Source: Posidonia oceanica | Taxonomy: Eukaryota; Streptophyta; Magnoliopsida; Alismatales; Posidoniaceae | Length of the DNA stretch: 64,000 nt | Direction of reading: 5' to 3' | Assembly (NCBI GenBank): GCA_037176725.1 | Contig: JAZBRS010000011.1 | Span: 7,440,001 to 7,504,000, forward strand | In this document: positions 1-9,673 of the stretch, piece by piece | How positions within the stretch are numbered: the first letter of the stretch is position 1 | How the letters are laid out: every line of letters begins with the position of its first letter | Program-made: the position numbers and the translations under genes | Notes under the pieces: generated by a model | The model's database searches: none | What the model was told of the DNA's origin: nothing | What the model saw: only the letters and a program-made list of their open reading frames with translations

Positions 1-223
1 GCTGATAGCCTAACTATCCAGTGATGAGTCCGTTAACTCCTTACAGGGCCAATAACCCTAACTATCCGGTGATGAGTCCGTTAACTCCTCATCAGGGCTG
101 ATAACCCTAACTATCCGGTGATGAGTCCGTTAACTCCTCACAGGACTGATAACCCCTAACTATCCAGTGATGAGTCCGTTAACTCCTCGTAGGGCTGATA
201 ATCCCCAACTATCTGGCGATAGG
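1..223 (+). repeat. 48-bp tandem array in the 3' UTR of element E0
   Basis: About 4.6 copies of a roughly 48-bp unit with the core AACTATCCGGTGATGAGTCC followed by GTTAACTCCTC. The array is interrupted at 223/224 by a solo LTR and resumes at 3690 for about 25 bp, so it existed before that insertion. It lies upstream of a polypurine tract and an LTR start (4666), i.e. between pol and the 3' LTR of a plus-strand element. Satellite-like arrays in this position are known in Tat/Ogre elements. No coding potential is inferred. Confidence 0.85.
219..223. repeat. Target-site duplication, left copy (ATAGG)
   Basis: ATAGG immediately precedes the LTR start at 224 and is repeated exactly at 3690-3694 after the LTR end. 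The flanks rejoin into a normal tandem-repeat unit, which confirms the insertion. Confidence 0.9.
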
Positions 224-444
224 TGTAGACACCCCATTCTGATAGCCTGGAAGTTGGCAATTTCTCCTGCAGGCTTGTTTGGACTCTGGAACGGCACTCT
301 CCTTTTGATCAACCCTTTTCTACTCCAAAACCAACCTAAAACCCTTGCCTAAACCCCAAGCCTTAACCCAAACCTTTTTACACCTTTTTTAAACCCTTCT
401 AAGTCCAAGCCCAAGCCCATTTACAGCTTTTGCCAACTGGGTGT

Positions 445-2762
445 GTTGTACGCTGGAATAGGCAGCGTCCAACGTTGGACGCGCCCTGTGCTAGCGTCCA
501 ATGTTGGACGCCTTCTGCTCTAGTGTCCAACGACTCGGTTGTAGCAGCGGCTACTCCGCCCCCTTCGGCTCACCTCCCGTCCACTCCATCGCCTCCCCGC
601 ACTTACTACCTGTCTCCTTTTGCACTCCAGGCCATCCACTACCTTCCAAGGCTGAGTAACTTCACTTACTACCCATCCTTTCCTCCTCAGCCGATTTCCC
701 GCTCTCTCTTGCCCTCATTGCCATCTGCCGCTAGTTTCTCTGCCACTAGTAGCTCCATCGCTGCCCTCTGGCATGCCCACGCCTCCTCCTGCCATCCTCG
801 TGACTTCCCCTCTCCCAGAACCTCTGCAAAAGCCTACCAATTCCCGCCCAAGCCGCTGCCATTTGCAGCAGAACCCAAGAACCCATTCACCAAAATCAGC
901 CCAAACACCCTCCTTTGGCAGAACACACAGACGAGCACAGCCACTCCCTCGCCAATTCACCACTTCCAGAGCACAGACCAAAGATCCACCTTCACCCTGG
1001 ACCTTTAACCGCCCTCCTCTGTGCCCCCAACTGGCCGCAAGACCTCGCCGGAGTCAGCCCTGCCACCACTTCCGCAGCGCCGGTGAAGGAGGTCGACATG
1101 CCGTTCCAGGCCGCAACTAGGTTAGTTTTCTATCCTCGTAGGTCATGTATGATAGGTTGAATGTTTCTATGCGCTTTCCATGCATCTTAGCACAGCACAC
1201 ACCCCTCCATTGCTTGGTTTTCCGGCGATGAGGAGGAGGAGGTGGGTGGAGCAATCCACCCACCTAATCTTGGCACCAAGCATACCACCATGCTTGTTGT
1301 CAATCACTCTTGCTTATTAGCAAGCTTTCTTGGAGCTTTGGATCCATTTGGCCGCGATTCGTGGCCAGAAGGATGTTCAGTGTGTTGGACGCCCAAGTTG
1401 GTGCGTCCAACGTTGGACACGGCAGTAGCCAGTGTCCAACACCCTGCTTTGTTTGCCTTTGCCCTTGCTTTGCCATGCTTTGCTATTGCCTATTTCTTTT
1501 TGTAAATCCATGCTGCATGCCTTCTTTGTGTGTTTTCAGATGCTATACCAAGCTTACTTCTTTGTTTAGATCCATGCCTAAATCTTTTTTGCATGCTTTA
1601 AATTATCTGCTGTCTGCCTGCGTTGGACGCCTGGGTGAGCCGCATCCAACGTTGGACGCTGGTTCATCCAGCGTCCAACATGTCTGTTAGCTGTAACTTG
1701 CTGCCATGCTTGCACCTTGCCTCTTTTTGATGTCTATGCATGATCTATGTATGCTTAGAGATGCCTGGCCCTTATGGCAACCATGCTTAGGCTTGCTAAT
1801 ATCCTCTTAAGTTGAATACTTTTTTTCCTTGGATTTTTATCCTTTATTTCCATGTATGTTCTTCCTTTCTTACTTCTCATGGATTATATGCTTGTTGTGA
1901 ATGTTCCCTATTTGCTCTGGCATGTCTTTAGTAGTTTGCATGCATATTAGTGGGGTTTAGAGCTGAGCTCCCCCTTAGTGCAGGTGAGTTTGCATGCTGC
2001 AGTCGTTGGATGCCAGGGACTTCAGCGTCCAACGTTGGACGCTGCTGTCTCCAGCGTCTAACGGCCCTGCTCCTCTGTCTTGCTTTTTTAGCTTGCATGA
2101 TGCTCTGATCTTTCTTGTTTACATGATTCCTGCGTTTATATGCTTGCTTAGCTTCCTTTACAATTGCTCCTCAGTTTCTATAGACAATATGCTTTTTTAT
2201 GCAAGATTCTTGTGTGTTTGTGCCTCCCAAGATGTTGTACGCTGCTATTCCAGGTGTCCAACATTGGACGCTGGTTCAGCTCGCGTCCAACGTTCTGGTT
2301 GTGCTTCATGCCTGGCACATGCTGTAGATGGTGAGTTTTTGATTTTCTGTGTGATCCTATGCTTGCCTGCTTGGTCTGTGCTTATCCCCAGCAGTCCAAA
2401 TGCATGTTCCTAATTTTTAGTTATCATTTGTATGCTTTTTGTCTTGTTTTTCCTCTGGCCTATGTTGGACGGCTGTCTCTTTGGCGTCTAACGTTGGATG
2501 CCATGCCCACGGGCGTCCAACGCCCTGCTTGCTTTGATTGTTGATCTTAGCTTGCCCCTTGCTCTAAGTCTGCTTCTATTCTCCTGTCCTGTAGCCCTAC
2601 ATGTCATGCACCCATTTAGCTGCATTTCTGCATCTACATCGCATCCATATAGCTAGAATGCATTCTTTTTTTCAAAAGTTGCATGCTGTCTGCCTCCAGC
2701 AGGTGTTGGACGCCAGCAATGGCAGCGTCCAACGTTGGACGCTGCAGTTGCCAGCGTCCAAC
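445..2762. repeat. Seven hairpin modules (29-bp dyads) in the solo LTR
   Basis: The unit is GTTGGACGC, 11 nt, GCGTCCAAC, repeated head to tail without a gap so that the junction forms the 18-bp palindrome GCGTCCAACGTTGGACGC. Modules are at 445-531 (three units, exactly 87 bp), 1384-1440, 1622-1679, 2005-2062, 2234-2291, 2464-2521 and 2705-2762 (two units each). In the last module the second stem extends to 11 bp (GTTGGACGCTG with CAGCGTCCAAC). Function is unknown. Confidence 0.9.
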
Positions 2763-2899
2763 GCTTGTAGTTGGATAGATTTGATTTTTAAAACGCTGAC
2801 TTGATTTCGTTCGCCATTTTCGTGTTTTATGGCTTTTTATGCGTACTGCAACCCCCATGCATGCTGCCTAACTCCCGTTTTGGTTTTGCACCCCGCTTT

Positions 2900-3050
2900 T
2901 GCACTGTTTTCCATGCCTGTGCATTATTTTCTGCGCCCCTGCATTGCTTTCTGTGCCTTTGCATCGTTTTCCGTGCCTTTGCATCGTTTTCCGCACTATT
3001 GCCTCTTTTTCTGTGCTTTCGCACCGATTTCCGCATCGGCTTTGGTTTAT
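2900..3050 (+). repeat. 20-bp tandem repeats, GCATCGTTTTCCGTGCCTTT type
   Basis: About seven to eight units in exact 20-bp register, clearest at 2941-3000. They sit just upstream of a conserved block (TGATGCTTACTGCCTAGGAG near 3123) that all D, C and A type LTRs share. The position is compatible with an upstream promoter array, but no TATA box or start site could be assigned. Confidence 0.75.
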
Positions 3051-3291
3051 ATCTCGCATGTCATTTGCATTGCCTGGTTTTTCCTGCAGTTTTGTTTTAT
3101 CGTTTGCATCTGCATTAGGGCTATGATGCTTACTGCCTAGGAGTTCTCACAAACCTGGGCTCGCCCAGTTCGGAAATCTATTAGTGCTGTTGAGCACATA
3201 GATAGCACGTTTATTTCCCATGCATAGTAGGTAGACATTCATTGCATTTAGGCATTAGGCTAGCACTTCCTTGCATTAGCGCGCGAGATTG

Positions 3292-3375
3292 CCTAAGAAA
3301 GACCGACTCTCGGACGTATCGGGGGTGCCTAACACCTTCCCCGTGCGTAACAGGAGTCCTTACCCTTTCTCTTGG
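3292..3375 (+). promoter_or_regulatory. Conserved R/U5-like structured block
   Basis: The string GGTGCCTAACACCTTCCCC, followed by CGTAACAGGAGTCCTT, is nearly invariant in otherwise different LTR types: also near 8100-8140, 25970-26010, 44370-44405, 46430-46470, and on the minus strand near 30680-30715. It can fold twice: GGTG with CACC, and CGGGG with CCCCG. Such conservation in unrelated U3 contexts suggests transcribed leader sequence, for example RNA structure or 3'-end formation; this is inference. Confidence 0.5.
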
Positions 3376-3689
3376 CCCGCATAGACCTTTCCTTTATCCT
3401 AGGCACGAGTCATAGCATAGCATCGCATCGCATTGCATCCCTTTGCCCCTTCTTTGCATCCGATTTTGCATGTCTTTTCATGCTTTACCCTCGGTTTTCC
3501 CTGTCTCCCAATTCAATAGACCTGGTGGCGACTCTGATTTGTCTTATCTTCTCTTTTTTCTTCTTTTTGCCAGCATTTCCGAGTCGAGTTTCTTCCCCCG
3601 GATCCTGCCGCATATAGTGAGCCTATTTTGATCGGTGCACGTGAGCTTTTGGCATCGTGCATGGACGATCAGAATTCAGGATTACTACA

Positions 3690-4665
3690 ATAGGTCCGTT
3701 AACTTATCACCCCTTCGTCGTAGTATAATAGCATTCTGTTGCATACCATAGCATGTCATTGCATATCATCATGTACTTTCCATGTATCCCCAGTAGAGTC
3801 AGTACTAGAATTGCATCTCATCATCACACGGACATTGCGCGCTTAGGATCCGAACCCTTGGTTCGCGTATTGCTTAAGGTGACATCCTCAGCAATCGCAA
3901 CTATACGCAGCTTGCCCGCTTTGGATGACACCTGTGGTAGTGCACGACCAGGATCATTTCCTCGGTTTTGCGTACCCGACGTCACACTGTATATACATTG
4001 CATTTCATTGCATAGCATCGCATCACATTGCATTCTCAATGCGCTGCTATACTCCCTGTAGTCACGACACCAACTTCCACATTCCGCTTTCCCGAACATG
4101 GCATACTTAGGAATCAAACCCCTGGTTCGTGCATTGCTTAAAGTGACATCCGTAGCACCCGCAGCTCTATGAAGCTTGCCTGCTTTGAATGACGCCCGCG
4201 GTAGTGCACGGCCCAGGACCGCTTCCTTAACATTATGTGTTCGTCACCGCATGCACAACCATAGCATCTTACTTTCAATATTTGCATCGCCTTTGCCTCG
4301 AGAAAATCTCAGTGAATGGCACCCCCGTGCTGAAGCCACACACCGCTCAGCGCACTTAGTCGTCTGGCTTTCCTATCTGTATTGCCCAGCGCCCCTGTTG
4401 CATTGCATTTTCCGCCACAACCACGTGCAAGCATCACCCGCTTTTCCCCCAGTGGAGTATAGCACATTGAGTGTTACGCAAAGCAATAGTGTAAGCATCA
4501 CATCAACATCTACATTGAGGCAACAAGTCATGATTTTCGATGTATCTGCCAAATAAGTGGCTCACGCCAACAGCAACACCTGGCTCTCACCGACGTCAAG
4601 TGGGGTGTCTTGTCAACCCTGAGCAGCGGCCTCGGTCCCCTTGACCTCGCTCAGGGAGGGGCATC
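3690..4665 (+). mobile_element. 3' UTR remainder and polypurine tract of element E0
   Basis: It starts with the right-hand copy of ATAGG and the end of the 48-bp array, then AT-rich GCATTGCAT-rich sequence without coding signal. The last roughly 115 bp (4550-4665) match the end of the E1 3' UTR (23200-23317), including CTCAGG(G/A)AGGGGCATC directly before the LTR start TGTAGAC. I read the AGGGAGGGG run at about 4653-4661 as the polypurine tract. The rest of E0 lies left of the window. Confidence 0.75.
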
Positions 4666-7600
4666 TGTAGACACCCCATTTTGACCCCTGTACTAATGGC
4701 TCTTCTCTGGTGGATTAAAACCTAGGAAAAACCTCACACAAAACCCTAGGATCCAAACCCTCACAAAACCTAGAAAACCACTCACTAAAACCTCATGCAA
4801 AACCCTAGGATCTTACACATTAAAACCTAGAAGAAACCCTAGAAACCCTAGGTTAAACCTCACACACAACCCTAGAAAACCTTAGAAACCCACAACAAGC
4901 CCAAACACCAAGCCCTTTCTCTTTTCCTTTTTTCTCTTTTCTTTTCTTCTCCTTTTTCCTCTTTTTCTTTCTTTCTTCCTTTTCTTCTTCTTCTTTTTTC
5001 TTCTTCCTTTTCTTTTTTTCTTTCTCAGCCCAGCAGCCTGGCCCATTTCCTTCTCCCTCCTTCTTTCTTTTCTTTTTCTTCTCTTCTCTGCAACCCACGA
5101 CACCTACTGCCTTCTCCCTCCCTTTTCCCTCCATTTTCAAACTGCAACCAACACCCACGACCTCCACAACCCCACAACCTTCACCCCACGAACACCACCA
5201 CCTTCTGTGGCTAAGGGACCGATAGAAAACACACACCTTCACAACTGAAGAGAGGGGGGATCACACAAGTAGAGAGAGGACCTTCCCTCACACCCATAGA
5301 TCACACATAGATCTCATGGCCTCCCTTCACACACAACACACATCCTCAGCACTGAATTCACAATTCCCAGCAGCTCCAGAACTTCCCTCCAATCCGCATT
5401 CCATGGTAGCAATGCCCCACAGCACAGAGTCAACCCATCTTCCTCACCCACACACTGCAACAACCCAACTCCTCACGATAGCAACAAACCCACCACAGCA
5501 CCCTGTCTCCACACTTCCTAACCTTCCACAAGTCCACTGGAGAGGCCCGCGTCCGGAGAGAGTCACAAAGAGGAGAAAAAAATAAAAAATACTCACAGTG
5601 CACCCATTTTTAAAAATCGAAAATTGAGAGAGGAATGTGAGGTCTGAGACCTTCCAGAGCCTCCAAGCACCTCCGGCGTCATGCTTCGGTCCAGCCTGCA
5701 GTGCGCCGCTGCCTCCAGAGCCTCCTCCACCTCGTAGTGCCGCCGCTGAACCCACTTGTGGTCGGCAGACCTCCCCGCTAGCTCCTTCATGTAACGAACA
5801 CTCTCCCTAGCTTCATTGTTCCTCGCTCTTGCTTCCCAGCCCTTTTACGGCGCATTTTGTGCCCTATGCCGCCTTTTTGACCTCACCGGCCTTCTCTTTC
5901 TTCCCTGGCACCGACCGCCGCCCGCGAGCGAGCTCCGTTGCACCAGATGCTCCCCTTGCTTCCAGATCGCCTAGCCAAACCTCCTGCAGGTCCGCCGAGT
6001 GCTGCCCGGGTTCGCCGCACCTTCCTCTCGGCATACAGCCCACTGGACTGCCGGATCCTTCGCCGGCGAATCGCGTTACTGTAGCAACTAAAAGTTTTTA
6101 AAAGTTTTAATGTTTTAACTTGGCACATTGAAATTTAGTCCTGCAGGTTTTTTTAGTTTGCATTTAGGTCCTAGTTTTGTTTGAATTTCATTTAAATTTT
6201 ATTTAAAATCTTACTGCATTAACATAAAGTCCGACAGTTAATTTTTATTTCATTTAAGTCCTCTGAGCATCCATCCAGTCATTTAAATGTGTTTTTAAAC
6301 TATATTGCATTGCATTTAAGTCCAGTAACTTACTTTTATTGCATTTAAGTCCTACATGCATTCACATGTCATTTAAGTTGCATTTTAAAGCATATTGCAT
6401 TGCAATAAAATCCTACAGTTTGTTTTAATTACATGTTAATCCTAATTTCAACAGTTGCATGTTTGCATGTTTGTTTTGCATTGCACATAAGTCCAACATG
6501 TTTTCTAAATTGCATGTAAGTCCATTCCTTGCACCATTGCATGCATGTCTTTTAATTAATGTTGCATTTAGCCCCTGCTTGCCTACAACACTGCATCATT
6601 AATTTTTACCATACTTTTACTCTGCTGCACTGTATTTTTCCATGTCATTGCACTTAGGCCCTTGTAGTTTACTTTAATTGCATTAAGGTCCCTATGTTTG
6701 AACTTTTGCATGCATTGCATTCTCATTGCATTTGCACATTGCCCCTTGCACTTTTCTTAACACCTTTAGCTTCATTGCATGTAGAACACCCTGCATTGCA
6801 TGCATACATGGGTATTTTGCATTTAGTCCCCCATTTAGACCACTATTGCATTAGTATAGGTTTTTCATCTGGCCCTTGATCCATCTGACTTGATTTCTGA
6901 ATAACTTTTGATCGGACCGTTGGATCTTCATGATCTAACCATCTTGGTCTTCTTGGTTGAATGATCTTTCATTCCAACCTAAGTTTATTTAGATCAGACA
7001 TCAGATCCTCAAGTTATGCCCACCTGAATCACTGCATATCACTCATTGCCTTGTAACTTGCATCGCATGCATTGTTTTCTCGATTTGTCTTCTCGAGCAC
7101 ATAGATTAGGTTTTATCGCCACTATTTTGCTTCCCTTTGTTTGTCGTACTCCTGCATTGCATGGTTTTCTACTTCTGCTTTGTTTCCCCTTTGCGTGTCG
7201 CTATCCGCATTGTGTGGTTTTACACGATGTTTTGTTTCTCACTTGCATTGCATGGTTTGCTGCTTCTGTTTTGTTTCCCTTTTGCGTGTTGCTATCTGCA
7301 TTGCGTGGTTTTACCCAATGTTTTGTTTCTCGTTTGCATTGCATTTAGAGCAGTGATGCTTACTGTCTGGAGTTCTTATGAACCAGGGCATGCCCCGTTC
7401 GGAACACTGACAGCGCTGCTGAGCACATAGGCTGCACGTTTAATTTCCATCACACATCATGACACCTTGAGCACACATTTGAGCATGTAATTAAAGCATA
7501 CATGGCACTTAGGAATTTAAGGCATGTTCAACACTCTAGGTCTGTGGTTTCCAAATTTCACGCCCGATCTTGGTTTTTCATGCTTCGATTGTTATTGCTC

Positions 7601-8446
7601 TGATTGTCTGGCTTGCTCTACTTTGTCCTTGCTTTTTATTTGATATTAATATCATACTTTATCAGCTGTGCATGCATGTTCTGTAGGTTTCCTGTCCTCT
7701 ATGTAGGATGCTAGGTTTCCTAGCGTCTTATGTTGGACGCTGGTTATCCCAGCGTCCAACACTTTAAGTTTGCTGCAGTTTGTTTCCTTGTGCCGTCTCT
7801 GATTCTAACCTCGTTTTTTGGGTTTGTTTGCTCCTAGGGCATGTTTTGGCACCCTAGCACGTAGTCTAACAGTGGATTTTAGATTTCACGCCTTAGTCAT
7901 GTTTTCCCGACCTGCTTTCGCCTCCTTGCAGCATTTTAAACTTTAATTAATTGCTTTTAAACAAGGTTTGCTAAGCTCTACATGGTTTATAATTGCATAT
8001 TGCATACCACCTTAGGGCGAACATAAACCGGCATTTATTTGCCAACATTTTCCACACAATAGCAGATCAGTTAAGAAAGACTGATTCCTCGAGCGTGTCG
8101 AGGGTGCCTAACACCTTCCCTACACGTAACAGGAGTCCTTACCCTTTCTCTGGACCGCATTGACTCTGTGTCACACATTTGGATCAGATTTGCATACTTT
8201 TAAAATGCATAAGTTTTCTTTGCATGTTTCTTTTACGGTTTTCCAAGTTTTTCCATTTTAATAAATTAGGTGGCAACTCCTTGTCTTTTCTTTCATTTTC
8301 CTTTTGCGTTCACCTCTGCTTTTATTTCAGTGTTTTCGAGTCGAATATCCCTCATCGGATCGACCTGCTTATAGTGGCCTACTATCGGTCGGTGCACGCG
8401 AGCTTTGGCAGCGTGCATGGACGTGCTGATTTTCAAGGTTACTACA
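4666..8446 (+). mobile_element. Chimeric LTR shared by E0 (3') and E1 (5')
   Basis: It begins TGTAGACACCCCATTTTGACC after a polypurine tract and ends GGTTACTACA before a primer-binding site, so it serves as 3' LTR of E0 and 5' LTR of E1. It has no flanking duplication. Bases 4666 to about 7525 (type A) share modules with the C-type LTRs: CCTAGG-rich start, pyrimidine tract near 4910-5090, repeated GCATTTAAGTCC motifs at 6150-6850, and a GATCGGACCGT block near 6911. From about 7525 to the end it matches the type B LTR at 25394-26315. Length is 3,781 bp versus 2,998 bp for the E1 3' LTR. Confidence 0.8.
7703..7760. repeat. Hairpin module in the type B part of the chimeric LTR
   Basis: Two 29-bp dyads: GTAGGATGC/GCGTCTTAT and GTTGGACGC/GCGTCCAAC, each with an 11-nt loop. 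It corresponds to the module at 25573-25630. Only the last arm of the preceding module survives (7526-7534), at the chimera breakpoint. Confidence 0.85.
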
Positions 8447-8466
8447 GTGGCGACTCCACTGAGGAT
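8447..8466 (+). promoter_or_regulatory. Primer-binding site of E1
   Basis: GTGGCGACTCCACTGAGGA directly follows the LTR end TACTACA. The same site follows the E3 LTR (46806) and, mutated, the E2 LTR on the minus strand (30362 downward). TGGCGACTCC fits the 3' end of a plant tRNA-Arg, reported as the primer of Ogre elements; the tRNA assignment is from knowledge of the family and was not checked here. Confidence 0.8.
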
Positions 8467-9673
8467 ACTAGACTTCGGCCTTCGTTTCCACTCTTCTGCT
8501 TTTTGTGTGGCTTTTTTCTTTGCTTAGCTTAACATTTGTTGCCTTGTTTATTTACTTATCGCATTATTCTTTATTCATTGCTTATCTCAGCATTTATTTA
8601 CCTTATCTACTTATTTATCACTTTAATTCATGCACTTTCCTTATTCTAGCATTTAATGCCATATTTGTGTGATTATTGCACTAATCCATGCCCTTTGCCT
8701 GATGTTTGGGTTATTTTACACAAGTATGCCATGTCACTTCACTTATACACATGCCATGCTTGTATATGCCTTTTAATGTGCTGATCGTCTTTCATTTTCA
8801 CATATCATGTGACACAACACTAGCACATGCCATGCGCATGCCTTTTGCATTGATGTGTGATGTTTGCCTGCCATGCTTGGGTGATTTTCTTCCCCTCTTG
8901 CACTAAGCCTAAGGACAATTAGAGACTGATTGCTTCCCCCATGGCTAATTAAAAATGACAAGTAAAATCAATTCTAGGTGCAACTAGAGACCTCAACACA
9001 CCTTCACCCCCTTTGAGTTAATAAAACACGTAAGATAAAAGCTTTAAGCATTTTCATGAATGAGCATATAAGGCATGCATATTCTCTTCTCTGAGTCCAC
9101 TTACCAGTCTGAGAAGGATAGTCCTGGCCTCTTGCTCCACTGCTTTGGCGTGGCACAAGTCGGTCGGTCTGTCCCCCCTTGTTATGGGTCGTGTCGATGC
9201 TAGTGGAGGGTACCACCCATGCTTTGGCAGGGTCGAGGCCACCAATGCACCACCCCGTTACTGCCTGAGCTTTGGCCAGGATTTAGACGGGGGCCTACTT
9301 TTTCTAGCTTAAGTCAGTGACCTGTACACCCGTGAGTGTCTGAAGTAGACAGCCTACTAAGACACACTAGATTGGTGAGAGAGAGCATGCTAGAGAGCAT
9401 ACATTTGCATGACCGCCATTCATACCACCATACATTTGCATTTTGCTTTCAGGTTTTAACGCCTGCTCTTGTTTGTGTAGTGTCTTGTCGAATAGGTCAG
9501 TGAGCGAGTTCCCTAGCTGGAGCTTGAGTTCTTTCTCTTATTGACGCCCTTGTTGCGACACCTGTTCCCAACCATCCTCTCACGAGCTGTTCACCTTCGT
9601 GATGATAGCTCCTCCTAGGATCCGTCCCCTTACTTTTCGTCGCAGCCCTGTTCTCACTCGCTCTCAGTCAGCT
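8467..9673 (+). mobile_element. 5' untranslated leader of E1
   Basis: It is noncoding with several blocks conserved in E2 (minus, 29137-30362) and E3 (46826-47983), notably GGGTGATTTTCTTCCCCTCT then AAGCCTAAGGACAATTAGAG near 8879-8930, and GAGCGAGTTCCCTAGCTGGAG near 9500-9525. The conserved spacing in three copies suggests leader functions such as packaging or dimerisation signals, but nothing specific could be assigned. Confidence 0.65.

Larger units (their letters stand above)
224..3689 (+). mobile_element. Solo LTR, type D (3,466 bp)
   Basis: It begins TGTAGACACCCC, ends GGATTACTACA and is bounded by the 5-bp duplication ATAGG on both sides, with no internal region. This is what recombination between the two LTRs of a full element leaves. 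It is the same family as the E3 5' LTR: both open with TGTAGACACCCCATTCTGA and keep seven hairpin modules in the same order. The 5' half is C-rich and lacks a convincing gene; the 3' end holds 20-bp tandem repeats, a conserved R/U5-like block and an internal copy of the primer-site core (3526-3534). Confidence 0.9.

Noticed and set aside
20..60. Hammerhead ribozyme in the 48-bp repeat (TGATGAGTCCGTTAAC resembles the CUGAUGAGUCCGU core)
   Set aside because: The second core part (GGAC-GAAA) and the closing stems are missing in every unit, so no hammerhead fold can be drawn.
445..531. CRISPR-like array (regular palindromic repeats with short spacers)
   Set aside because: Spacers are 11 nt and recur between LTRs, there are no cas genes, and the context is a plant retroelement.
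430..1120. Pro/Ser-rich ORFs after the first hairpin module (also 23614-24078 and 37366-37845)
   Set aside because: C-rich LTR sequence with overlapping open frames; the frame is not preserved between the D and B copies.
445..2762. microRNA precursors in the hairpin modules
   Set aside because: Stems are only 9-11 bp with 7-11-nt loops, too short for plant miRNA processing; longer folds joining several modules cannot be excluded.
4853..5242. Lys/Arg/Glu-rich minus-strand ORFs (also 40163-40450 and 56800-57104)
   Set aside because: Purine or pyrimidine tracts read as protein; pure composition effect.
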